Source: Bacillus mycoides (GTDB lineage Bacteria; Bacillota; Bacilli; Bacillales; Bacillaceae_G). From it: a stretch of 64,000 nucleotides of DNA. The notes beneath the pieces were generated by a model, which was not told the origin of the DNA, did no database searches, and worked only from the letters and a program-made list of their open reading frames with translations. The stretch's first letter is position 1, and each line of letters opens with the position of its first letter. Below are positions 37,047 through 45,221 of this stretch, one piece after another. The position numbers and the translations under genes are program-made. Location of the stretch: the NCBI RefSeq assembly GCF_018742245.1, contig NZ_CP036132.1, positions 2,785,001-2,849,000 on the forward strand. The letters run 5' to 3'.

Positions 37047-37496
37047 TTAAAACTCTTCTTCCCATGATTCTTTTGCATCTATTAACCTTTGTGATAAAAA
37101 TTCATAAAAGTTCTTTGCGGTATTGTAGTCATCAAGTCTCCCTTGTCTATTCCAGGCTATTATTGGACACTCATTATTTTCCATATTACTAACATCTAAA
37201 CAATACGCATATTCCCCAGCATCTTCAATAACTACTAAATTCTCACTCATTTCTAAATCCCTTTAACTCTCCGTTACAATAACAACAGAAGCTATATTCG
37301 ACTTACCAACTCCTAAAATATCAACGCCAAATAATCCACCGGAACCATATGTATTTAAAAACCACTTATAGCTATCTGGTAATTCTACACCTAGCCTATT
37401 TTGAACAACATAAATTTGACTTTCATTTACTCCGCCTGTAAAGTCGTCTATTTCCTTATGTGCTTTAATAAAATTTGTTAATTCCTCTTTATTCAT
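37047..37496 (-). pseudogene. SUKH (SMI1/KNR4) immunity gene broken by an in-frame stop
   Basis: The frame reads as a complete SUKH protein of 149 positions: MNKEELTNFIKAHKEI..., ELPDSYKWFLNTYGSGG near residue 40, and an end in NFYEFLSQRLIDAK. It is interrupted by TAA at 37263-37265. The codons on both sides are in the same frame, and the context (TES-stop-RDLEM) suggests that a tyrosine codon was changed to TAA. Short remaining products could be made from the ATG at 37250, but the domain would be split. Confidence 0.75.
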
Positions 37497-37644
37497 TAAC
37501 TACTACTCCTTATTTTGCAGCTTCTATTTACATTCCCGTTATAAAAATCCATTAACTTACCTTCACATAAGCATTTCACTTCACATAGAAACTCATAACA
37601 AAATATGTACATCGTTTCAAATATCGTTCTCCTTTTATATCACG

Positions 37645-38175
37645 TCAAAGTTTATCTTTAACCTTCTCTTCTTTATCATAAGCATCTCCAAGTGATTCAA
37701 AATTTGTTTTTAGCCAATACCAATATTGCCCTTGATTGTTAATGAGGTTTTTAAGTAAATCAGTAAATGAATTTGCGATAATTTTTGACTCTCCAACTAT
37801 ACCGTGTCGATCGAAGAAACTATCATAACATCTACCTAATCTCTCTTCACTTAAATCTATCGTTACATACCCATCCATACGATCATTACCTATAATATAC
37901 CAATTTGATGAAATATCCTCCGCACATAACTCTCCTATAATTATAGGATTAGCTAAAACAAACTCCTCTGGCTTCACAATATGAATAGCGTATTCCTCAT
38001 TTTCAAATAAAATAAGCCCTCCACAAAGACTATAAAATTCTTTTACATCACTTGGAAGCATATGCTTATCCTTATCAAATTCCGGGAATTTTGTAGGCTC
38101 ATGAACCCGACAATTTGGTAATGTTTTTATTATTTCAATCAACCGCTTCATACTATATTTATATTCCCCTTCCAT
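37645..38175 (-). CDS. SUKH-family immunity protein
   Basis: A 176-residue soluble SMI1/KNR4 (SUKH) protein: MLPSDVKEFYSLCGGLILFENEEYAIHI is the typical core, followed by NWYIIGNDRMDGYVTIDLS and a helical end. SUKH proteins neutralise varied nuclease and deaminase toxins by direct binding. The first ATG (38175) has no ribosome site; an ATG eight codons later follows GGAAGGGG at 13 bases and may be used instead. It sits among other immunity genes of the LXG island. Confidence 0.72.
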   Translation of the reverse strand: MEGEYKYSMKRLIEIIKTLPNCRVHEPTKFPEFDKDKHMLPSDVKEFYSLCGGLILFENEEYAIHIVKPEEFVLANPIIIGELCAEDISSNWYIIGNDRMDGYVTIDLSEERLGRCYDSFFDRHGIVGESKIIANSFTDLLKNLINNQGQYWYWLKTNFESLGDAYDKEEKVKDKL

Positions 38176-38216
38176 TTATTTAATTATTTCGAAATTTATT
38201 CACACATATCCCTCTG

Positions 38217-38347
38217 CTACTCTCCATTCCTTAAAACAGCAGTATGTAGGTCACAATTTTCATAAAAGGTTTTTACTTTCTTCTCATTAATTCTATTCCA
38301 AGGGTTTTTTGTAAATTAGACCACTTATCACAATAATAATTTTCCAT
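38217..38347 (-). pseudogene. Small broken ORF, probable single-base deletion
   Basis: An ATG at 38347 with AAAGG upstream opens MENYYCDKWSNLQK. Restoring one A in the AAAAAA run joins it in frame to NPWNRINEKKVKTFYENCDLH and ends at TAG 38217-38219, giving 43 residues. The length (131 bases, one short of 44 codons) fits a one-base loss. No family was recognised. The position between two SUKH genes suggests a small immunity or toxin fragment. Confidence 0.4.
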
Positions 38348-38407
38348 TATTTATACGCCTTTCCTTTAATATCACAAATAACACACCCTTTTTCATTAGC
38401 CTCGTCA

Positions 38408-38989
38408 CTAATTTTTTGAGGAACTGTTTTTGTGTACAGAGATTTCCAAATTCAATTCTCCCTTTAGTTGATCACCTTTTAAAGCCAATATTTCTTCTCT
38501 ATTGTAATCAACTATTGCCAAGAAATACTCTTCAAAATTCTCAAACCTATCTATTTTTTCTCCTGCAAACCAAATTATCTCACCTGGTCTACGTGAATTT
38601 GGTAAACATAAAACAAATAAGTCCTTATCCAATTCAGAGACCGCTATTGGTAATAACTCCTGTCTTAAAACACCATTTTCTTTTAAAACATCGTCATCAA
38701 TTACTGTTAATAACATTTGAGCGTGATCCATTATAGCGGATTTCTTCAGTTGTTCTATACTAAATAAGTCCACAGTTTGATAAAAACCTTTCCAACCATT
38801 AGCATGTTGTAGAAAATCTCGATATATTAAATCAAGTTTATAACCCAATTCTTGTTCAAGAGCATACACATACTCTTCGCTTGCTCCTATTTCCGGAAAG
38901 TGATGTGGCCATATTTGCTCTACATCTTGTTTCATTAACTCTTGCTTCACTAAAACCAAAGTTGCTATCTTATCTTTCCAGTTAATCAT
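38408..38989 (-). CDS. SUKH-family immunity protein
   Basis: A 193-residue SMI1/KNR4-type protein: EIGASEEYVYALEQELGYKL, then YRDFLQHANGWKGF (the conserved NG-W turn), and ENFEEYFLAIVDYNREEIL near the end. GAGGAGGAC precedes the ATG. Only three bases separate it from the end of a decayed toxin tail (38993-39169), the usual toxin-immunity order, so this is probably the surviving immunity gene of that toxin. Confidence 0.78.
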   Translation of the reverse strand: MINWKDKIATLVLVKQELMKQDVEQIWPHHFPEIGASEEYVYALEQELGYKLDLIYRDFLQHANGWKGFYQTVDLFSIEQLKKSAIMDHAQMLLTVIDDDVLKENGVLRQELLPIAVSELDKDLFVLCLPNSRRPGEIIWFAGEKIDRFENFEEYFLAIVDYNREEILALKGDQLKGELNLEISVHKNSSSKN

Positions 38990-38992
38990 CTT

Positions 38993-39169
38993 TTAGTCCT
39001 CCTCTACAAATTTAAGTTCAGTAGGTTTATAACCCATTATTTATCTATTAGCCCACCCATCAAGATTTAACCAACTATGAGGATTCAGTTTTCCCATCTA
39101 AGTTGTATTAAACACAAGACCAATATGCTCTTTATATGATTTTTCGTTTTCCGGAAAATTTTCAACACT
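38993..39169 (-). pseudogene. Decayed polymorphic toxin C-terminus
   Basis: The frame running into the SUKH gene reads VENFPENEKSYKEHIGLVFN, then MGKLNPHSWLNLDGWANR and IMGYKPTELKFVEED. It has in-frame stops TAG at 39098-39100 (fits a lost Trp) and TAA at 39041-39043 (fits a lost Gln), with the natural TAA at 38993-38995. The end abuts the SUKH gene exactly as toxins abut immunity genes. The toxin type is not recognised. Upstream the frame is lost against a terminator. Confidence 0.55.
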
Positions 39170-39202
39170 CTACTTAAATTACATAGCCGTATGCAAATAC
39201 AA

Positions 39203-39240
39203 AAATAGTGACAGTCGGATTCCACAAACTACCACTATTT
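39203..39240 (-). terminator. Terminator after PoNi copy 2
   Basis: AAATAGTG-ACAGT pairs with ACT-ACCACTATTT, and the minus strand continues with TTTTTG. It is homologous to the stem-loop at 43829-43868 after PoNi copy 1. Confidence 0.65.
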
Positions 39241-39285
39241 ATAACCTCTTACTTCATTAAATTCTATACACTCTTGATGTACTGG

Positions 39286-40533
39286 TTATAGAACTTCCTC
39301 TACATCGACACTCTCTATCTTCACTTCATATATATTTGGGATATTTGCTTCTTTTGGTACCCATGCATAATAATTTTGATCATTCTCTAAAATAAATTGA
39401 ACTAACTTTGTTTCTGAAACATTCCAGAAATTTTTAAGATTATCAATGTAGTCCTCTAAATCCTCTTTATAGTCCAATTGTAAAATATAATCTCTTACCG
39501 TCAGGGCAAACACAATTAAACTTCCTAATAGATTTTTTTGCTCATTTTCTTCTTCATACTCTTGTGGTAAAAACCACACTTGACCTATTCCTATTGTTTT
39601 TTTGTATTTTTCATAAAAACTACTATCATCCATATTCTTATAATCATGTATTAATTCATTGACCAATGAATGCCATTTTGGAGGAATAATATTTTCCAAT
39701 GCAGGATTATTTTCAATTCCTTTTACTATTTCTTCATTTTCTTCTGTCTCATCTTCATAGTGATATTCACTTTGGCCTATATGCTTAAATTTCATTTCAT
39801 TTTTATAATGTGCCAAATCATATGGATAATGGTTATTATCTTTTAAACTTGTATCATCAAGTTCGAGTATCTTTACTAGTGCAGCTGTCTCAAAGCTCCA
39901 GTACCCTACATATCCAGGTTCTTTATGCGCATTTTTCCATTCATAATCATAATGGCCTTTAAACCATTCTTTCTCCATATACGTTTGTAATCTTTTAGAT
40001 GCTTCTTTTTTATCTGTTTGTGCAAGTTCTATAAATTCTCTCGTTTTTGCATATGGATTTTCTTTAAAATAAACATTCGTCATTTTTGTGTATCCGATAT
40101 CACTAGCGCATAAGAGGCAATCTATTACTGCATCATTCACATTTTTTTTATCAACTATCTTTTTTAATCTTTCTATATTTTTTTTATCCGTTTCTAACAA
40201 AATTCCTAAAGAAATTATCCAAAGCATATATATATAACCCACTTTGCTAGTCCCTGTATGCTCTAAATCATCCATTGCATTATAAAAATATACTTCCATT
40301 GTGCTAATGTCTTCTCCTAAAGAATACATTGCTCTAATGTCGTTCATCTCATGTATAAAATTCCTTAAATATCTTCCTTCTATAATACTTATATTATCTT
40401 TAGGCTTTCTTTGTATACCATTCTTTTCATCTTCTTCTAAACTTCTAATCTCCTCTCTATTATCTTCAATAAACTTTTTATGGAGTTCTATTCCTTTTTT
40501 ACATTTTTCTTCTATGCACAATTGATCTCTCAT
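39286..40533 (-). CDS. PoNi immunity protein (DUF1910/DUF1911), copy 2
   Basis: A 415-residue protein with an N-terminal helical DUF1910 part and a C-terminal DUF1911 part that includes GYVGYWSFETAALVKILELD and NNHYPYDLAHYKNEM, hallmarks of PoNi proteins. PoNi proteins bind and block PoNe DNase toxins. It is very similar over its whole length to the copy at 43947-45194 and differs mainly in the N-terminal third and around residue 255. It follows an orphan PoNe module with the same 27-base spacing. Being intact next to a toxin that lacks its secretion half suggests selection for protection. Confidence 0.83.
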   Translation of the reverse strand: MRDQLCIEEKCKKGIELHKKFIEDNREEIRSLEEDEKNGIQRKPKDNISIIEGRYLRNFIHEMNDIRAMYSLGEDISTMEVYFYNAMDDLEHTGTSKVGYIYMLWIISLGILLETDKKNIERLKKIVDKKNVNDAVIDCLLCASDIGYTKMTNVYFKENPYAKTREFIELAQTDKKEASKRLQTYMEKEWFKGHYDYEWKNAHKEPGYVGYWSFETAALVKILELDDTSLKDNNHYPYDLAHYKNEMKFKHIGQSEYHYEDETEENEEIVKGIENNPALENIIPPKWHSLVNELIHDYKNMDDSSFYEKYKKTIGIGQVWFLPQEYEEENEQKNLLGSLIVFALTVRDYILQLDYKEDLEDYIDNLKNFWNVSETKLVQFILENDQNYYAWVPKEANIPNIYEVKIESVDVEEVL

Positions 40534-40560
40534 TCTATTTAATTCCTCCTAGCTTCTAAA

Positions 40561-41148
40561 TTATGGCCATTCTCCAATGTTGTTTCCTTCTTCATCTAAC
40601 CTATATGTTTTTACGTTTCCACTACTATCGACTTTTGATAATACTCTTTCAACTTCACTATCTTCCAATGCATTCGCAATCTTTTCTGCTAATACTTCAT
40701 CTCCATCAACAGCTTTCAATATTCTACTTTTTCCAGTTTCAGAACCGTTCAACCAATCATTTGACATTTGTGGTCCATCTTTAGTTTTCCCTAATTTTGA
40801 ACTACCAAACTTCGCTTCATCAATAACATATTTAATATTTGAATTTGGATTTGCATTTTCGTATAATCCATCAATCCCTTTTACTATTTTATCATTTATG
40901 CTTGATGGTGTACTTTTGCCGACTAGTTTCAAATCAAATCCAGCATCTTTTAAACTTTGATTATTCAATAAATTGTCACTAGATTTTATTTCACCATAAT
41001 TACCTTTTTGCTTATTTGTAGCTGTTTTCGCATCAAAATTATCTACATTTGTATTTTTGCTACTGCTGGGTTTACCATTACCACCATCTTTAGACTTCGC
41101 AAACTTATAAAAAGCTTCTATAAATGCTATACACTTTTGATTTACTTG
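40561..41148 (-). pseudogene. Orphan PoNe DNase module without LXG domain
   Basis: This open frame of 195 codons begins right after the stop codon of a PoNi remnant. It reads through a short linker (IEAFYKFAKSKDGGNGKPSS) into the PoNe nuclease: KGNYGEIKSSDNLL, then GIDGLYE and YVIDEAKFGSSKLG, a PD-(D/E)xK site. There is no LXG domain, no ribosome site at the beginning and no good start; the first ATG is at 40968, inside the nuclease. It looks like a displaced toxin tail kept as a recombination cassette. Confidence 0.72.
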
Positions 41149-41205
41149 TTATAGAACTTCCTCTACATCGACATCCATATACTCAAAAGCATAAATAGTT
41201 AGTTT
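41149..41205 (-). pseudogene. 3' remnant of a third PoNi gene
   Basis: Eighteen codons ending KLTIYAFEYMDVDVEEVL-stop match the C-terminal end of the two PoNi proteins (ESVDVEEVL-stop), and the DNA after GTTGATGTAGAG-type codons is nearly the same as theirs. The rest of the gene is gone. It marks the join at which a further cassette was lost. Confidence 0.6.
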
Positions 41206-41238
41206 TCATACCAATGTTTAATTGAAAATTTCTTTAAT

Positions 41239-41286
41239 AGAGCCAATAAAAGAGACCTCAAATATGAGGTCTCTTTTATTGGCTCT
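41239..41286. terminator. 22-bp perfect stem-loop
   Basis: Arms 41239-41260 and 41265-41286 are exactly complementary with a 4-base loop (AATA). No long T run follows, so it may be a terminator or an RNA-stabilising hairpin. Confidence 0.5.
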
Positions 41287-41500
41287 ACTCCACCTGTAAC
41301 TTTCTCTTCACTTACTTAAAGCTAAATAACATGGTTCATTAAAATATACAATTCTAAAAAACTTCTTCTTCGAAAAATTCTTTCCTTGATCCAAAAATCT
41401 AGCAAAATAAATTAGAACATAAATAAGTGATAAAGAATTATTATTCTGGTAAGTGAATATTGATGAATGTGTCTACTCATTTCTATCCTAAAACGCAAAA

Positions 41501-41536
41501 AAGCACTTGTTGCCTTTAATTGACAATCAAGTGCTT
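41501..41536 (-). repeat. 36-base hairpin element, second copy
   Basis: AAGCAC...GTGCTT with a partly conserved inner stem, followed by TTTTTT on the minus strand. It matches 36241-36276 at 28 of 36 positions. Both copies flank parts of the toxin island. Confidence 0.6.
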
Positions 41537-41902
41537 TAAGTTCATATGTTTTTAAGTAGCATAAATTTGTAAGTTTTGTAGTAACAGTATGACACCTTTT
41601 ATACATCATGACAAATACTATGTTAAAACTTACGAGTTTGTACGAGTTCGTTAGTTTCATATACATTCCATGCGTTTTATTCATCACTCATTAAAATCTC
41701 ATCTCGCCTAAGCTCGTACTTCTTTTTCTATTCTATCATTGCACGTAGTACTCTATGATGGTACAACCATCATGGAGTGCGTACTTCAAAATGACCTTTT
41801 CTTTTTTTGTACACTTCAACTATACCTTAATTCAATCAGCCCATATATTCCGAATGACTAAAAAAACAATTTTATTGTCTCTATAAAAATAGGCTTCAAA
41901 GT

Positions 41903-42373
41903 TTAAAGTACAACGTCCTGATAACCTACCTCAGTTACTTCACCTTTCACAAGACAAAGGCCTAATCCATTTTCCATATCCCATGTACAGTCCAACGTAA
42001 GTCCGATATCAAGAAAGTCGATAAGGTCATTATCCGGAACGAAAATTCCAGATAAAGTTATTTTTTCAGGAATTTGAGTAACTGTTTCTATTAAAGGATA
42101 ATTTTCGTTAGATTCAACATCGTAACCAAGTTCATATCTTTTTTGTTTATAATAATCTAATATAGGCTCCAAAATACTTTGTTGTAATTGTTGCCATCTT
42201 TCTATTAAAAAATTATATGCCATATATTGTTCTTCCTCAAACTGACCATCATCTTCTCCCCTAACTATTAACGCCACCTTAACTTCGTTCCCAAAAAACT
42301 CAATGTTTTTATATCCAATCCAATCATAATTATTAAACTCAAGTTCGCCAAAAACTGCATCATTTATTTTCAT
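41903..42373 (-). CDS. Putative immunity protein (DUF6985-like)
   Basis: A 156-residue acidic soluble protein: NDAVFGELEFNNYDWIGYKNIEFFG at the N-terminus and TLDCTWDMENGLGLCLVKGEVTEVG at the C-terminus, the pattern of DUF6985-type immunity proteins. It starts 14 bases after an orphan HNH-type toxin tail, the standard place for the cognate antidote. An ATATATCTCC-type ribosome site (GGAGATATAT) precedes the ATG. Confidence 0.65.
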   Translation of the reverse strand: MKINDAVFGELEFNNYDWIGYKNIEFFGNEVKVALIVRGEDDGQFEEEQYMAYNFLIERWQQLQQSILEPILDYYKQKRYELGYDVESNENYPLIETVTQIPEKITLSGIFVPDNDLIDFLDIGLTLDCTWDMENGLGLCLVKGEVTEVGYQDVVL

Positions 42374-42978
42374 TATATATATCTCCTTTATTGTTTACTA
42401 GCAAATCCATTTGGCATAAACGCTCCTGCATTGATTTCACCTACTCCACCAAGATGTCCAAATTTGCTGTTGATCTCTGTTGGTACAAGTTGCACTATCT
42501 TTACATCATTCAATTCATGCCAAGTTAACTTATTTGCACGTCGATATTTCTCTATTTGTTTCCATGTAATTCCACCAGATTCCATCCCAAACTTACGTGC
42601 TAATTCAGGAGAATTATTCAATTGCTCAGCCAATTTTTCATCAGCTTGAGTAAAATTAAGACGTCTTGCTGCTGATCCATATCCAGCAGTGCCACCTACC
42701 ATGTAATTGATTTCTACCTGCGCCTTTGATACTGGCGAAAAATCAGGAACTCCATTTTTATATTGAATACCTTTAATCCCAGCTTCATCTAATATACGTT
42801 TCAATATAGGGTCTGGTGGTGGTTTAGGCGTACTTAAAGATTCTCCTCTGATTCCTTCAAATTCAACCTTCGAATTAACTGGTGAAGGTGTCTGATTATA
42901 CCTTGCTTCATAAGAACTAGCAAAATCGGTTTGTCTAAAAGCAGGTGGAACTTCAGCCTCTCTATTACCCGTACCCTT

Positions 42979-43020
42979 ACCACCATCTTTAGACTTCGCA
43001 AACTTATAATAAGCTTCTAT
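42979..43020. repeat. 42-base linker repeat
   Basis: Matches 41080-41121 with one or two differences. It encodes the shared linker (YKFAKSKDGG) that precedes both orphan toxin domains, a second recombination handle. Confidence 0.75.
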
Positions 43021-43616
43021 TAATTCGCCTTGTGGTATTTTGGTTATGATAGTTCCACCAACACTAGAGAATGCATAAGAAGCATCCCTCTTAAATGATT
43101 GTAACATTTCAAGCGTAGGCTTTAATTCTTTTGCTAGTTTTACTGCATTCGCAATTGTACTTATTCCACTTGATGCTTTTGCTCCTTTTGCGACATGACC
43201 GATTTTATTTAGTCCCTTATCGCCCAAAAATGCGGTAGCTACTTGCGTTAATATATAAGTAGACAATTCAGTACGGCTCTCTGCATCTCCATCTATCATA
43301 TCTCGTTTTATTTTATTTGAAAATGCATGCCACATATTTTTTGCAGTCTCATCCAAATGGAAAAGTGCATAGGTTACATTAATAAAAGTTCCTATATCCA
43401 TATTACTTAAAGCTACTGCGGACTCGATTTCATCTCCAATAGCTTTCCCAGATCCTCTTTGAGTCGCTTCCCACATCTTTTTCACTATTTCAAACATGCC
43501 AACTATACTGTCTGCCGTATCGTCCCAAGCATTTCTAACCGGAGATTTCTCCTCAATTATGTTATTTGTTTCTATATCCTTAATTGACTGATCGGTTTTT
43601 CGGGCTGTTTCTTCTA

Positions 43617-43790
43617 TAATCCCCTGAATAGAACTCACCCAATCCATATTCAACCCTTGTGTACTAAACGTACCACTTACAGGACTAAATCCTTTCCCGC
43701 TTTGCACTTCAGCGAGTCCGGCTGTGATGCTAGCTGCTAATTGGAGGGCGGTGCTGTAATTGTTGCTGGACGTATGATTGAATTCATTTA
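43617..43790. repeat. LXG-tail homology arm in orphan cassette
   Basis: About 170 bases nearly identical to 46252-46430 inside the intact LXG-PoNe gene. In-frame recombination here would attach the orphan toxin tail to the working LXG domain. Confidence 0.8.
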
Positions 43791-43828
43791 AACTCTCTCC
43801 TTAATTTACAGAACCATTCGTAAACAGA

Positions 43829-43868
43829 AAAATAGTGGCAGTTGGATTCTCCAAACTACCACTATTTT
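43829..43868 (-). terminator. Terminator after PoNi copy 1
   Basis: AAATAGTGGCAGTTGG pairs with CCAAACTACCACTATTT and is followed by TTTTTCTG on the minus strand. It cuts the orphan cassettes off from the promoter of the intact toxin operon. Confidence 0.75.
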
Positions 43869-43946
43869 CAATCTCTTTATTCATTAAATTCCTTATAATT
43901 TAGTTTTTCAGCGTTACTCATGATGCACAATGTTTTAATTTGCTCG

Positions 43947-45194
43947 TTATAGAACTTCCTCTACATCGACACTCTCTATCTTTACTTCATACATATTTGG
44001 GATATTTACTCCTTCCGGTACCCATGCATAATAGTTTTGATCATTCTCTAAAATAAATTGAACTAACTTTGTTTCTGATCCATTCCAGAAATTTTTAAGA
44101 TTATCAATGTAATCCTCTAAATCCTCTTTATAGTCCAGTTGTAATATATAATCTCTTACGGTAAGGGCAAACACAATTAAACTTCCTAATAGATCCTTTT
44201 GCTCATTTTCTTCTTCATACTCTTGTGGTAAGAACCACACTTGACCTATTCCTATCGTTTTTTTGTATTTTTCATAAAAACTACTATCATCCATATTCTC
44301 ATAATCATGAATCAATTCATTGACCAATGAATGCCATTTTGGCGGAATAATGTTTTCCAATGCAGGATTATTTTCAATTCCTTCTACTATATCCACGATT
44401 TCTTCTGTCTCATCTTCATAGTGATATTCACTTAGGTCTATATGCTTAAATTTCATTTCATTTTTGTAATGCGCCAAATCATATGGATAATGATTATTAT
44501 CTTTTAAACTTATATCATCAAGTTCGAGTATCTTTACTAGTGCAGCTGTCTCAAAGCTCCAATACCCTACATATCCAGGTTCTTTATGTGCATTTTTCCA
44601 TTCATAATCATAATGGCCTTTAAACCATTCTTTCTCCATATACGTTTGTAATCTTTTAGATGCTTCTTTTTTATCTATTTGTGCAAGTTCTATAATTTCT
44701 CTCGTTTTTGCATATGGATTGTCTTTATAATATCTATTCGTCATTTTTGTGTATCCGATATCACTAGCGCATACGAGGAAATCAATTACTGCGTCGTTCA
44801 TATTTTTTTTATCAACTATCTTTTTTAATCTTTCTATATTCTTTTTATCCGTTTCTAATAGAATCCCTAAGGAAATCACCCACAGCATATATATATATCC
44901 AATTTTGTGAGTACCTGTATACTCTAAATCATCCAATGCATTATAAAAATATGCTTCCATTGTACTTATGTCTTCTCCTAAAGAATACATCGCCCTAATA
45001 TCGTTCATCTCATGTATAAAATTCGACAAATGATTTTCTAATATAATACTTTTGTTATCATTAGGATATCTTTGAATACCATTTTTTTCATCTTCTTCTA
45101 AACTTTTAATTTCTTCTCTATTTTCTTCAATAAACTCTTTATGATATTCTATTCCCCTTTTACATTTTTCTTCTATACATAATTGATCTCTCAT
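43947..45194 (-). CDS. PoNi immunity protein (DUF1910/DUF1911), copy 1
   Basis: A 415-residue immunity protein with the DUF1910 N-terminal and DUF1911 C-terminal parts (GYWSFETAALVKILELDD, then HYPYDLAHYKNEMKF). It starts 27 bases after the LXG-PoNe toxin gene with AGGAGGAAT upstream, in the classical toxin-then-antidote order. It should bind the PoNe nuclease in the cytoplasm and protect the producer. It differs from copy 2 at scattered positions, which may give different specificity. Confidence 0.88.
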   Translation of the reverse strand: MRDQLCIEEKCKRGIEYHKEFIEENREEIKSLEEDEKNGIQRYPNDNKSIILENHLSNFIHEMNDIRAMYSLGEDISTMEAYFYNALDDLEYTGTHKIGYIYMLWVISLGILLETDKKNIERLKKIVDKKNMNDAVIDFLVCASDIGYTKMTNRYYKDNPYAKTREIIELAQIDKKEASKRLQTYMEKEWFKGHYDYEWKNAHKEPGYVGYWSFETAALVKILELDDISLKDNNHYPYDLAHYKNEMKFKHIDLSEYHYEDETEEIVDIVEGIENNPALENIIPPKWHSLVNELIHDYENMDDSSFYEKYKKTIGIGQVWFLPQEYEEENEQKDLLGSLIVFALTVRDYILQLDYKEDLEDYIDNLKNFWNGSETKLVQFILENDQNYYAWVPEGVNIPNMYEVKIESVDVEEVL

Positions 45195-45221
45195 TCTATT
45201 TAATTCCTCCTAGCTTCTAGC

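Larger units (their letters stand above)
39193..41085. repeat. Duplicated PoNe-PoNi block, copy A
   Basis: About 1.9 kb covering the terminator, the PoNi gene and most of a PoNe module aligns with 43818-45745 in the same orientation. Long stretches are identical, including the 27-base toxin-immunity gap apart from a few bases. This is a direct segmental repeat in the toxin island. Confidence 0.85.
41206..41902. other. Non-coding stretch with several stem-loops
   Basis: About 700 bases without a convincing gene. It holds a 22-bp perfect stem-loop (41239-41286), the 36-base terminator-like repeat (41501-41536), and an imperfect inverted repeat near 41741-41787 (TATGATGGT/ACCATCATG). A 91-codon frame (41412-41687) crosses a hairpin and resembles no protein. 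It is probably the scar of deleted cassettes. Confidence 0.5.
42388..43800 (-). pseudogene. Orphan LXG tail with HNH/ENDO VII-like toxin domain
   Basis: The open frame (470 codons) lacks any start. It begins with SLNEFNHTSSNNYSTALQLA, which is the end of the LXG domain (compare residues about 145-205 of the intact toxin). A long helical pre-toxin region follows, then a linker (LIEAYYKFAKSKDGG), and a C-terminal domain with GYGSAARRLNFTQADEKLA, RANKLTWHELND and KFGHLGGVGE. That is an HNH/ENDO VII (WHH-like) nuclease pattern. The first about 140-150 LXG residues are missing, so it cannot be secreted as is. Part of the frame could be translated from a GTG at 43707. Confidence 0.65.

Noticed and set aside
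37500..37613. 38-codon frame between two SUKH genes
   Set aside because: No ribosome site and cysteine-rich random-looking sequence; could be a worn gene end but cannot be supported.
41412..41687. 91-codon open frame in the toxin island
   Set aside because: It runs through the 36-base hairpin, has odd composition and matches nothing; more likely non-coding scar DNA.
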